From an uncultured Bacteroidales bacterium (GTDB lineage: Bacteria; Bacteroidota; Bacteroidia; Bacteroidales; Paludibacteraceae): a stretch of DNA of 52,679 bases. The position numbers were made by a program, and so were the translations under genes. The notes beneath the pieces are model-generated. The model did not search any database. It was given only the letters and a program-made list of their open reading frames with translations, and was not told where the DNA came from. The DNA lies in NCBI GenBank assembly GCA_937901225.1, contig CALCGX010000057.1:1-52679 (forward strand). Reading direction: 5' to 3'. Each line of letters begins with the position of its first letter. Position 1 is the stretch's first letter. This document shows, in pieces, positions 33,730-42,053 of this stretch.

Positions 33730-33850
33730 TGTTAGACCACTCCGTTGTTTGACCGCTTTGCTGTTAGACCACGTTGTTGCTAGATTCAAGAGTCTAACTT
33801 CTAACAGCGCTATGCACGGTCTAACTTCTAACAGTCCGCAGGACGGTCTA
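33730..33850. repeat. Heptad and palindrome repeat element between grpE and dnaJ
   Basis: A 16-base direct repeat GTCTAACTTCTAACAG occurs at 33792-33807 and 33819-33834 and is itself two 7-base units. Inverted versions (GTTAGACCAC) lie at 33731-33740 and near 33752. Small palindromes (GTCC-GCA-GGAC at 33834-33844) sit between copies. It fills almost the whole grpE-dnaJ spacer. Confidence 0.72.
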
Positions 33851-33852
33851 AT

Positions 33853-34449
33853 TTATTCGCCCACAACGACCTTCGCAAATCGAATCACTTTCTCGCCCAA
33901 AGTGTAACCTTTTTGTGTGCAATCAATCACTTTACCTTTCTTGTCTTCGCCCGCAGCAAAGGTGGTAATTGCCTCATGCAAGTCGGTATTGAAATCAGCG
34001 TCAGTTGTGTCAATTGCCTTCACATCATTGGCTGCCAAGAAACCTACGAACTTGCTATAGATGAGTTCAACACCTTGACGCACGGCCTCGATGTCATCTG
34101 TTTTCTCCATCGCTACTTTTGCGCGCTCAAAATCATCCACGAGTGGGAGCATATCTTTGAATATACGCTCGCCAGCAGTAGTCATGAGTTCGAGCTTCTC
34201 TTTGTTGGTACGACGACGGAAGTTATCAAACTCTGCCATTTGGCGTAGTTTCAAGTCTTCCAACTCTGCCACGCGTGCCTCTAGTTCTGCCACTTTGGCT
34301 TGCAATGGGTCAGTCTCTGCCACTTCCTCAGCAGCAGTCGCTTCACCGTCATTTACCGCCTCACTGTTGTTTACTGTTTCCACAATTTCCTTTTCAACCT
34401 GATTTTCAATAGGTTGCTCTACTTGTTTTTTATCTTTATTCTTTGTCAT
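33853..34449 (-). CDS. grpE: Nucleotide exchange factor GrpE
   Basis: DnaK nucleotide exchange factor. About 198 residues from the ATG at 34447-34449 (a TTG lies two codons upstream). A long acidic, unstructured N-terminus (residues 1-55) is followed by a coiled-coil (VAELEARVAELEDLKLRQMAEFDNFRRRTNKEKLEL) and the beta domain that contacts DnaK (DLHEAITTFAAGEDKKGKVIDCTQKGYTLGEKVIRFAKVVVGE, with the GxVIDxxQKGYxLGxKVIR signature). grpE precedes dnaJ as is common in Bacteroidetes; dnaK is not in the window. Confidence 0.96.
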   Translation of the reverse strand: MTKNKDKKQVEQPIENQVEKEIVETVNNSEAVNDGEATAAEEVAETDPLQAKVAELEARVAELEDLKLRQMAEFDNFRRRTNKEKLELMTTAGERIFKDMLPLVDDFERAKVAMEKTDDIEAVRQGVELIYSKFVGFLAANDVKAIDTTDADFNTDLHEAITTFAAGEDKKGKVIDCTQKGYTLGEKVIRFAKVVVGE

Positions 34450-34625
34450 AATCAAAATTTATTACTCTGTAATACTCTTCTTACAATCTCCGTGCCATAC
34501 CCTATAGACTACAACAATTAAAAATCACGTATTGAACCGCCTAACTCACTATCAAACAAACACTTATACTAGCAATTCACTTTAAAACAGTTGGAATGAT
34601 GCACACAAAACATTAGTTTTCAACA

Positions 34626-34638
34626 TGACAAAATGACA
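34626..34638 (-). promoter_or_regulatory. Possible stress-type promoter element upstream of grpE
   Basis: TGACAAAATGACA (minus strand TGTCATTTTGTCA), a spaced TGTCA pair in the 254-base spacer between topB and grpE, about 180 bases upstream of the grpE start. No TAnnTTTG promoter was found here. The assignment is tentative. Confidence 0.25.
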
Positions 34639-34703
34639 GCCACACAGACTATTTCCCATAAATCGGTCCATTCGGCAAACATTCGGGATCCATTAAAAAG
34701 ACA

Positions 34704-36629
34704 TTAGAATTGCTCTGCATAGGTACACCCCTCACGCCAACGAGAGCACCCATAGCGTGTTTTTCCACGAATAATTGTGCCTTTTCCACAAACAGGGCAA
34801 CGCATACCCGCCTTATCGGCTTTAACATCACGAACAACCTCTGAAGTCATCTGCTTGAGTTCATCTAAAAATTGTTGCGCAGTAAACGTGCCGCGTTCTA
34901 TTTCACGCAATTTCTTCTCCCATAATCCTGTGAGTTCTGCCGACTTCAGCAATGGCGAAATGATTGTTTGTATCAAATTAATACCCAATGGAGTAGCGTG
35001 GATATTCTTTTTCTCGCGCACGATATACTTACGTTGGAAAAGCTTCTCAATGATAGCAGCTCGCGTACTTGGGCGACCTATACCATTCTCCTTCATTGCA
35101 TCGCGCAGCTCCTCATCTTCCACCGTCTTGCCCGCTGTTTCCATAGCACGCAATAAAGTAGCCTCGGTGTAGTATTTAGGCGGAGTGGTAGTTTTCTCTT
35201 GCAACTGTGGTTCATGAGGTCCTGATTCTCCTTTTACAAATGCTGGCAAACTCTTTTGCTCCTCTTGTGATTCATCTTCTTGCTTTTCTTTGGCAAATAC
35301 CTCACGCCAACCCATCTTAAGAATTTGACGACCAGTCACTTTGAAATCAACATCACCTGCTTTAGCAAGTACAGTTGTATTCGATACCTCGCAATCAGGA
35401 TAGAAAGCCGCTATAAAACGCAATGCTACTAGGTTATACACCTTGCGCTCCAATTCTGACAGATTGTCTGGTCGCTGTCCAGTAGGGATGATGGCATGGT
35501 GGTCGGTAACCTTCTTATTGTCGAATACTTTCTTTGATTTAGGCAAAGTACCCGCACCCTTCTTACCATCTGCCTGCAATGGCAACAACGGCGTTACTTG
35601 TGGAAAATAATCCTCAATTCCCTGCAATGTAGCGGGAACTTTGGGATAGATATCATCACTCAAATAGGTGGTGTCCACACGTGGATAGGTAGTCACATGC
35701 TTCTCGTAGAGACTTTGAATAATCTTCAGTGTATCATCTGCCGAAAGACCAAACTTCTTATTGCATTCCACTTGTAAGGAAGTAAGGTCAAAGAGTCGAG
35801 GTGCATATTCTACGCCTTTTTTCTTCTCCACAGAAGTAAGCTCCAATGGCAGATTTTTGATTGAATCTACCAATACCTGCCCCTTCTCCAACGATGTAAT
35901 TGCATAATCATCCTCTTCTACTGGCAACAGCGCAGAAAAAGTAGTGTCGCGATAAATGGTTTTGAGTTCCCAATAAGTGCGAGGAACAAAGTTCTCTATC
36001 TCGTGTTGTCGTTTGACAATCAATGCCAGTGTAGGTGTCTGCACACGCCCAATACTCAACACCTGCCTATCCTTGCCCACACCTCTTGCAAAACGCAACG
36101 TGTACGCGCGCGTAGCGTTCATTCCCAATAGCCAATCGCCAATAGCACGCATCATGCCTGCCTCATAGAGGCGTTGATACTCACTTTGATCTTTCAATTT
36201 CTGAAAGCCCTCTCGTATTGCCTCTTCCGTCAGCGAAGAGATCCATAGTCGCTTCACAGGCACTTTACACCCTGCCTTCTGATACACCCATCGTTGTATT
36301 AACTCTCCCTCTTGCCCAGCATCACCACAGTTAATCACCTCATCGGCCCTTGCAATAAGATTCTTAATGGTATTAAATTGTTTCTGCACCCCCTTATCCT
36401 CACTCACTTTAATACCAAAACGCAGAGGCACCATCGGCAGGGAGGAAAGGTTCCACCCCTTCCATTGTTCGTTGTATTCGTGCGGATCAAGCAATGCGCA
36501 GAGATGACCAAAGGTCCAAGTCACACAGTAACCATTGCCCTCCATAAAACCGTCGTGCTGGGTATTAGCTCCCAGCACGCGCGCTATATCTCGTCCTACG
36601 GACGGTTTCTCTGCAACACAAACAATCAT
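34704..36629 (-). CDS. topB: Type IA DNA topoisomerase III
   Basis: A 641-residue enzyme that relaxes negative supercoils and decatenates DNA through a 5'-phosphotyrosine. The N-terminal Toprim domain starts MIVCVAEKPSVGRDIARVLG with acidic NCGDAGQEGELIQRW. The cleavage domain has the active-site Tyr in TYPRVDTTYLSDDI, and NGIGRPSTRAAIIEKL contributes the gate region. The C-terminus ends in one zinc-finger-like module (CPVCGKGTI, GCSRWREGC). It starts 14 bases after the wzc stop, so it may share the capsule transcript. The gene is sometimes carried by conjugative elements, but no other transfer genes are present here. Confidence 0.93.
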   Translation of the reverse strand: MIVCVAEKPSVGRDIARVLGANTQHDGFMEGNGYCVTWTFGHLCALLDPHEYNEQWKGWNLSSLPMVPLRFGIKVSEDKGVQKQFNTIKNLIARADEVINCGDAGQEGELIQRWVYQKAGCKVPVKRLWISSLTEEAIREGFQKLKDQSEYQRLYEAGMMRAIGDWLLGMNATRAYTLRFARGVGKDRQVLSIGRVQTPTLALIVKRQHEIENFVPRTYWELKTIYRDTTFSALLPVEEDDYAITSLEKGQVLVDSIKNLPLELTSVEKKKGVEYAPRLFDLTSLQVECNKKFGLSADDTLKIIQSLYEKHVTTYPRVDTTYLSDDIYPKVPATLQGIEDYFPQVTPLLPLQADGKKGAGTLPKSKKVFDNKKVTDHHAIIPTGQRPDNLSELERKVYNLVALRFIAAFYPDCEVSNTTVLAKAGDVDFKVTGRQILKMGWREVFAKEKQEDESQEEQKSLPAFVKGESGPHEPQLQEKTTTPPKYYTEATLLRAMETAGKTVEDEELRDAMKENGIGRPSTRAAIIEKLFQRKYIVREKKNIHATPLGINLIQTIISPLLKSAELTGLWEKKLREIERGTFTAQQFLDELKQMTSEVVRDVKADKAGMRCPVCGKGTIIRGKTRYGCSRWREGCTYAEQF

Positions 36630-36643
36630 TCTGTTGAATCAAA

Positions 36644-38983
36644 TTAGGCTTTCTTTAGCTGCCACCATTTCTTCTTTGTTGTTTGATGACCATAGCCATA
36701 ACCGTAACCATAGCCTATCTTCTTCGCATCTACACCATTCAATACAGCAACCATCTTTGGCAAGCGTTGTTGCTCATGTGTTTGGTTCAAGAAATCGATC
36801 AAATCGAATGTGGTATAATTTGCACGAGTTACATAGATTGTCATATCTGCTACACGATTAAGCAAGAAAGTATCACTTACCAAGGCCACAGGAGCAGAGT
36901 CTATCACAACGCAATCATATCGTTTGCGCAATTCCGTAAATAGCATATCCAGTCTCTCACTCTGTAATAACTCACTTGGATTTGGAGGAATCACACCTGC
37001 TGGTAAAATATCCAAATTCTTTATAGAAGAAGTAACAATGGTATCTTCTAATGTATAGGAGTCATCCGACAAATAGCTTGTTAAGCAACCTTGGCTTGGC
37101 AGATTCAAATAATTCGCCAACATTGGTTTACGAATATCTAATCCCACCAAGGCCACTTTTTTTCCAAGCAATGCCATAGATATAGCCAAGTTGGTTGCCA
37201 CATATGACTTTCCTTCGCCATTGACACTTGATGTTACCAACATTACAGGACATTCCTTAGATACTGGTTGCATAAAACTAATATTTGTTCGCAATGTACG
37301 GAACAACTCAGCAGATACAGAATTCTCACCTTCGCGCACTGCGATATGCTCACCGCGATGGTTCTTAACCAACATACCACCAAAAGAGATTTTCAGTTTC
37401 TTTTCAAGTTCTTTGTAATCGTTCGATATACGATTATTCATCACATCATATAGAATCATTATTCCCAGAGGGAATCCCAATCCTAAAACAAGGAAAAACA
37501 ATCCATATATCTTCAACTTGGGTGATACAGGTATCGGATTAACCTGTGGTGCTGCAATTACTTTTACTGGTACAATAGCTGAAGCTAATGTCAATGAATT
37601 TTCTTCACGCTGACGAGACAAAAACAGATACAACTGCTCCTTTATTCTTTTCTCGCGCACCATCTCCACATACTTCATTCGTACTCCTGGTGTACTACCC
37701 AAGCCTAATTTAGCTATATCATAACGTTCTTGCAAGTCAGCCTTCTTGATAGACAATGTTTGGCGAACATTATTCAGAGTAACTTCCAAATTCCCGCAAA
37801 CCATAGCCAACTGCATATCTATCTGTTTCAGCATAGGGTTTTCTACTCCTGCAGTACGAACAACACGTGATTTTTTCATTACAAGAGCATTATACTGCTC
37901 TATCGTCTTCACAAGTGACTCATCATACAATCCTAAATTGGCTGGTATAATATTAGAGGTCTTAGAGGTATCCGCTAAAAATTCTTCAACAAATTGCACC
38001 AAGTGCAACTGGGTTTCTACTTCTGCTAAACGCTTGCGATATTCTGTGCCCTCTTGAATCGAAAGTTCCGATTCCATACCAAAATCTACAATATCTTGTT
38101 CCTCTTGATAACGCGCAATCTCCGTCTCCGAATCCAACAAATCTTTCTTCAGCAATGCGATACGTTCATCCAAGAATATTGCAGTACTACTTGCCATCAT
38201 ATTTTTATCGTCAGCCGCATCTTGGTTATAGAGATCTATTTCCATCAAAATAAAATCTTTAGCCCTTCCTGGCATATCAGTGACCGTAGATATACTGATT
38301 ACGTTAGACTCTTTCTTTACTAACGCAGCAGCAATTTCTTTTTTATACTCGTTAACCCTCAACAACATCGGCAACGTACTAATTACAAACTTATCACCAA
38401 CCTCCACCTCTTCGGGGCGATGAATTGTAAACGACATCGGACCGATGCAAGTGTTAAAAGGCATAGTCAAATCCGTTACAACATGCTTACTCTTGAGATA
38501 CTTACCAAATTTCACCTGAACATGATAATCTTTCTTACGCACCTTCACTGTGACTTTAATACCTCTGTTAGTGGTATCTAACAACATTGGAGCATAATTA
38601 ATAGACACATCTCGACGAGGATATTGTCCCACCCAACGCAGTTTATCTTTCTTACGATACTCCGTCTGCAAGTCTAACGTTCTAATAATCTCTGCAATTT
38701 TATCGCGAGATGTCAATACTTCAATCTCATCTTCTGTATTTTTCATGCCACTTACACCCATCATACCCATCAAATCCGACTGTGGCATAAAACTATTCTC
38801 ATTTTCATTGCTTCGCAACATAATTTGAGAATCTACGGTATATTTATAGGTTTTGGACAAATAGGTAAAAACGCCTAATCCTCCAAAAACCATACAACTC
38901 AGCGCAAACCAATACCAGTTTTTCAAAATGCGCATTACCCATGCACGGATATCTATTTCTTGATTTTGATTTTCTTGTGCCAT
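36644..38983 (-). CDS. wzc: Wzc-like polysaccharide co-polymerase with tyrosine autokinase domain
   Basis: A 779-residue inner-membrane protein that controls export and chain length of capsular polysaccharide. N-terminal Wzz domain with a first membrane helix (YWFALSCMVFGGLGVFTYL), long periplasmic coiled coils (about 250-480), a second helix (KIYGLFFLVLGLGFPLGIMI), then a cytosolic BY-kinase: Walker A SSVNGEGKS, Walker A' VGLDIRKP, Walker B CVVIDSAP. The C-terminus carries the autophosphorylated tyrosine cluster, here a regular YGYGYGYG. It lies downstream of wza on the same strand. Confidence 0.94.
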   Translation of the reverse strand: MAQENQNQEIDIRAWVMRILKNWYWFALSCMVFGGLGVFTYLSKTYKYTVDSQIMLRSNENENSFMPQSDLMGMMGVSGMKNTEDEIEVLTSRDKIAEIIRTLDLQTEYRKKDKLRWVGQYPRRDVSINYAPMLLDTTNRGIKVTVKVRKKDYHVQVKFGKYLKSKHVVTDLTMPFNTCIGPMSFTIHRPEEVEVGDKFVISTLPMLLRVNEYKKEIAAALVKKESNVISISTVTDMPGRAKDFILMEIDLYNQDAADDKNMMASSTAIFLDERIALLKKDLLDSETEIARYQEEQDIVDFGMESELSIQEGTEYRKRLAEVETQLHLVQFVEEFLADTSKTSNIIPANLGLYDESLVKTIEQYNALVMKKSRVVRTAGVENPMLKQIDMQLAMVCGNLEVTLNNVRQTLSIKKADLQERYDIAKLGLGSTPGVRMKYVEMVREKRIKEQLYLFLSRQREENSLTLASAIVPVKVIAAPQVNPIPVSPKLKIYGLFFLVLGLGFPLGIMILYDVMNNRISNDYKELEKKLKISFGGMLVKNHRGEHIAVREGENSVSAELFRTLRTNISFMQPVSKECPVMLVTSSVNGEGKSYVATNLAISMALLGKKVALVGLDIRKPMLANYLNLPSQGCLTSYLSDDSYTLEDTIVTSSIKNLDILPAGVIPPNPSELLQSERLDMLFTELRKRYDCVVIDSAPVALVSDTFLLNRVADMTIYVTRANYTTFDLIDFLNQTHEQQRLPKMVAVLNGVDAKKIGYGYGYGYGHQTTKKKWWQLKKA

Positions 38984-39044
38984 ATCCTAAATATATAATA
39001 CTCTACTAAATTTAATTCTATCTTTACTTACCGAATTATTAATT

Positions 39045-39839
39045 TTATTTAGTAATCGACAACACCGATACTACTACCGTCGCTGCACTCGCTACTGTTC
39101 CCACCATACTCAGCCACAAACTAATCGACTGATTGCTTGTCGTTCTTGCAGAGTTTGGCTCTACATATACCACATCGTTTTGCTGCAAATAAAAGTATGG
39201 CGATGTAAATATCTCATCCGAACGCAAGTCCAAACGAGCAAATTCCACCTTACCATTATTTTCACGAGTCACCAGTACATTGCGACGAGATGCGTATTGC
39301 GTCAAATCACCTGCTATACCCAAAGCCTCTAATAATGTCATACGACCATTATTCAACGTATAAGTACCAGGATTCTTCACCTCACCTAGCACCGTCACAC
39401 GAGCATTCAGAAAACGCATTGTCACTATCGGATTCACAACCTGACCCTGCAACTTACCTTCTATCAAGCTTATCACTTCTGATTGCCGCAGACCTACCAC
39501 ATACAACTTTCCCAAAACAGGAAAATCGATATACCCTTGCTCATCCACTGTATAATATTGGAACGACGAAGTCGTAGGCACTGTACTACTTGCAGGCGAC
39601 TCATAAGACACCGTTGGCAAATTATATGGTACAACTGCTTCTGGATCCAAGCCCGACACGGTGATAATCAATGCATCATTGATCTTCACACGAGGCTCTG
39701 GCTGAGGTTTTAACGTTTTATTTACTTCTTCAGCAGTTTCAGCAGTTACTGTGCGAAAAGCAGTCAACTCTTTGCGGGCTACACAAGAACACATCAGTGC
39801 AACCAAAGGCAACACATACAAAAATTGTTTCTTAAGCAT
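39045..39839 (-). CDS. wza: Polysaccharide export lipoprotein (Wza/BexD-like)
   Basis: About 264 residues. Lipoprotein signal MLKKQFLYVLPLVALMCSC with the lipid-modified Cys at about 19. A Poly_export domain follows (VKINDALIITVSGLDPEAVVPYN, DEQGYIDFPVLGKLYVVGLRQSEV) and an SLBB domain (VTVLGEVKNPGTYTLNNGRMTLLEALGIAGDLT). The C-terminus has a short hydrophobic stretch (LSMVGTVASAATVVVSVL) in place of the longer Wza helix, common in Bacteroidetes. It forms the outer-membrane channel for polysaccharide and pairs with wzc 61 bases downstream. Start at the ATG 39837-39839. Confidence 0.92.
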   Translation of the reverse strand: MLKKQFLYVLPLVALMCSCVARKELTAFRTVTAETAEEVNKTLKPQPEPRVKINDALIITVSGLDPEAVVPYNLPTVSYESPASSTVPTTSSFQYYTVDEQGYIDFPVLGKLYVVGLRQSEVISLIEGKLQGQVVNPIVTMRFLNARVTVLGEVKNPGTYTLNNGRMTLLEALGIAGDLTQYASRRNVLVTRENNGKVEFARLDLRSDEIFTSPYFYLQQNDVVYVEPNSARTTSNQSISLWLSMVGTVASAATVVVSVLSITK

Positions 39840-39877
39840 ATATCTCACGTTTTTTATTTTACAAAATTTTAAGCCCG

Positions 39878-39909
39878 CAAAGGTACTACTTTTTTTTCAT
39901 ATAGCCAAA
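39878..39909 (-). promoter_or_regulatory. Promoter of the wza-wzc(-topB) transcript
   Basis: Minus-strand TTTG (39906-39909), 20 bases, TACCTTTG (39878-39885), about 40 bases upstream of the wza ATG. It sits in the long promoter block shared with 5240-5264. Confidence 0.75.
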
Positions 39910-39998
39910 TATTTTGTTTTTTTTCATACATTTATCCTATATTCATTGAAATTAGACCACAGAGAAGCCCACGAAGTTGATGAGATTTCACAATGTAT

Positions 39999-40030
39999 CT
40001 TGCGCAATTCAAAAAAAAGTAGTACCTTTG
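39999..40030 (+). promoter_or_regulatory. Promoter of the sufT-lpxH-mazG genes
   Basis: CTTG (39999-40002), 20 bases, TACCTTTG (40023-40030), 28 bases before the ATG. Its block 40011-40034 is an inverted copy of the wza promoter block. Confidence 0.72.
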
Positions 40031-40058
40031 CGGCTTGTTTTATGAAGCATTTAGATAA

Positions 40059-40373
40059 ATGAACGAATTTTTAGAACTCGAAGAGCAGGTACTCCGCATG
40101 ATCAAAACGGTTTACGACCCTGAGATACCTGTCAACGTATATGAATTAGGATTGATCTACAAGATCGATCTACCGGGGGACGGCATTTGCAACATCGATA
40201 TGACCCTCACCGCACCCAACTGCCCAGCGGCTGATTTCCTCGTTGAGGATATTAAGCAGAAAGTTGGTTCTGTGGACGGCATCAGCACGGTTAACGTGAA
40301 TATCGTCTTCGAACCTGAATGGACCAAAGACATGATGTCTGAAGAAGCAAAATTGGAATTAGGCTTCCTTTAG
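40059..40373 (+). CDS. SufT/MIP18-family (DUF59) iron-sulfur assembly protein
   Basis: A 104-residue DUF59 protein. The conserved DPEIPVNVYELGLIYKI, the cysteine in MTLTAPNCPAADFLVEDI, and the tail VFEPEWTKDMMSEEAKLELGFL match SufT-type proteins, which help mature or deliver Fe-S clusters. It is normally linked to suf genes; none are in this window, and the next gene is lpxH. Function is inferred from the family. Cytosolic. Confidence 0.9.
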   Translation: MNEFLELEEQVLRMIKTVYDPEIPVNVYELGLIYKIDLPGDGICNIDMTLTAPNCPAADFLVEDIKQKVGSVDGISTVNVNIVFEPEWTKDMMSEEAKLELGFL

Positions 40374-40388
40374 TCCTTAGCTTAGCCA

Positions 40389-40430
40389 CTAAACAGTAGC
40401 GCCATAGGCGCGTTCACTAAACACGAAACG
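40389..40430 (+). repeat. CTAAACN heptads around a GCGCC-ATA-GGCGC palindrome
   Basis: CTAAACA at 40389-40395, a 13-base palindrome GCGCCATAGGCGC at 40399-40411, then CTAAACA and CGAAACG at 40417-40430, one base before the lpxH ATG. The heptad pair repeats the murI leader. Confidence 0.75.
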
Positions 40431-40431
40431 A

Positions 40432-41217
40432 ATGATTTACTTCCTCTCCGACGCACATCTTGGTTCGAGGGCGATTGATAACCCACAAGCCCATCAGCAA
40501 ACCTTGATTGACATGCTGCAGAGCATGGCTAAGGATGCTACTGCCATCTACTTGCTCGGAGATATATTTGACTTCTGGTGCGAGTACTTCTGGCGCGATA
40601 AGAGCAAGGAGCAGTACCATCCTTTCCTGCAAACGCTCAAAGAGCTCACAGACAAGGGTATTGACATACACTTCTTTATTGGCAACCACGATATCTGGAC
40701 ATTCGGTTGGCTCGCCAAGGAGACGGGCATCACGGTGCACCGCCGTCCCGAAGAACTAACCATCAACGGCAAACGCCTTTTCTTGGCCCACGGCGACGGA
40801 TTGGTACCCAGCAACTACTTGCAGCAAATGCCCAAAGTCATTCAGAAGAAAATCAAGCAATTCATTTTCCTACGCCGTGTCTTCCACAACCCCATTTTGC
40901 AATTCCTCTTTCGGCTACTGCCGCCCGCATGGGCCAATGAGTTTGGCTATGAGTGGGCAAAAAATAGTCGTCTAAAAGAGTTAGCCCACCCATGTCCCTA
41001 CAAAGGCGAGGACAAGGAAGAATTGGTACTCTTTGCCAAAGAACAAGAGCAGTTGGGCAATCACCACGATTATTACATTTTTGGTCATCGCCACATTGAG
41101 CTCGACTTAATGCTCAGCCGTGACAGCCGAATCATGATTCTCGGCGACTGCTGGCAGCAGTTTACCTACGCCCAGATGGATAATTATGAATTAAGAATTA
41201 TGAATTTTGAATTATAA
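40432..41217 (+). CDS. lpxH: UDP-2,3-diacylglucosamine diphosphatase LpxH-like
   Basis: A 261-residue metallophosphatase that makes lipid X in lipid A synthesis. Motifs: FLSDAHLG (Asp7, His9), LLGDIFDFW, FIGNHDIW, LAHGDG and FGHRHIELDL, the full set of metal ligands of the calcineurin-like fold. The natural end is expected near GDCWQQFTYAQM. The last 11 residues or so (NYELRIMNFEL) are encoded by an AATTNNG heptad array and look like a repeat-derived extension. Membrane-associated, cytosolic face. Confidence 0.88.
   Translation: MIYFLSDAHLGSRAIDNPQAHQQTLIDMLQSMAKDATAIYLLGDIFDFWCEYFWRDKSKEQYHPFLQTLKELTDKGIDIHFFIGNHDIWTFGWLAKETGITVHRRPEELTINGKRLFLAHGDGLVPSNYLQQMPKVIQKKIKQFIFLRRVFHNPILQFLFRLLPPAWANEFGYEWAKNSRLKELAHPCPYKGEDKEELVLFAKEQEQLGNHHDYYIFGHRHIELDLMLSRDSRIMILGDCWQQFTYAQMDNYELRIMNFEL
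41182..41216 (+). repeat. 7-bp tandem repeat (AATTNNG type) encoding the LpxH C-terminus
   Basis: Five 7-base units: AATTATG, AATTAAG, AATTATG, AATTTTG, AATTATA. They are read as codons and supply the TAA stop of lpxH. The same units occur non-coding at 19126-19153. Confidence 0.82.
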
Positions 41218-41267
41218 AAATCGTTCGAGCCCTTTGGGCAAGATAAGAATTTTAGGTATAATCAATT

Positions 41268-42053
41268 ATGGCACATACACGAGAAGAACAATTGAAAGCT
41301 TTTGACCGTCTCTTGACGGTGATGGACGAACTCCGAGAGAAATGTCCTTGGGATAGAAAACAAACGTTCGAATCCCTCCGTCAGAACACCATCGAAGAAA
41401 CCTACGAGTTAGCCACTGCCCTGCTCCAAAATGATATGAATGAAATCAGCAAGGAACTCGGCGATGTCCTGCTCCATGTAGTTTTCTACGCCAAGATCGG
41501 CAGCGAATTGGGTGCCTTTGATATGGCTGATGTCTGCAACAAGATCTGCGACAAGCTCATCTTCCGCCACCCACATGTATATGGCGAGTTTGCAGCCAAC
41601 AACGCGAAAGAAGTATGCGAGATGTGGGAGCAAGTCAAACTCAAAGAGAAGGGCGGCAACAAAACCGTCCTCGCAGGCATTCCAGAGGCGCTTCCTGCCC
41701 TCGTCAAGGCATATCGCATACAAGACAAAGTAGCCAATGTAGGCTTCGATTGGGAGAAGCGCGAAGACGTATGGGCAAAGGTCAAAGAAGAGATCGCTGA
41801 GTTTGAGGCAGAAGTTGAGAATATGGACGAGGAGAAAGCCACCGAGGAGATGGGTGACCTATTCTTTGCGCTCGTCAACGCGGCTCGCCTATATAATGTT
41901 CGCCCTGACAACGCACTGGAGAAAACCAATGCCAAGTTCATCCGCCGTTTCAACTACGTTGAGCAGAAGGCAAAAGAAAAGGGTCTATCTCTCAAAGAGA
42001 TGACCCTAGATGATATGGAAGCACTCTGGCAAGAAGCCAAGACATTGGAATGA
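41268..42053 (+). CDS. mazG: Nucleoside triphosphate pyrophosphohydrolase MazG
   Basis: A 261-residue all-alpha NTP pyrophosphohydrolase that removes aberrant or excess nucleotides. Two MazG repeats are seen: the first with CPWDRKQTFESLRQNTIEETYEL and ELGDVLLHVVFYAKIG (metal-binding EExxE and ExxD), the second with KEEIAEFEAEVEN and EEMGDLFFALVNAARLY. The length is that of the full two-domain form. Its stop TGA (42051-42053) directly abuts the stop of the convergent lipoprotein gene, with no spacer or obvious terminator. Confidence 0.95.
   Translation: MAHTREEQLKAFDRLLTVMDELREKCPWDRKQTFESLRQNTIEETYELATALLQNDMNEISKELGDVLLHVVFYAKIGSELGAFDMADVCNKICDKLIFRHPHVYGEFAANNAKEVCEMWEQVKLKEKGGNKTVLAGIPEALPALVKAYRIQDKVANVGFDWEKREDVWAKVKEEIAEFEAEVENMDEEKATEEMGDLFFALVNAARLYNVRPDNALEKTNAKFIRRFNYVEQKAKEKGLSLKEMTLDDMEALWQEAKTLE

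Noticed and set aside
34704..36629. topB as part of a conjugative element
   Set aside because: Topoisomerase III genes can be carried by such elements, but there are no tra, mob or integrase genes, and it is flanked by wzc and grpE.
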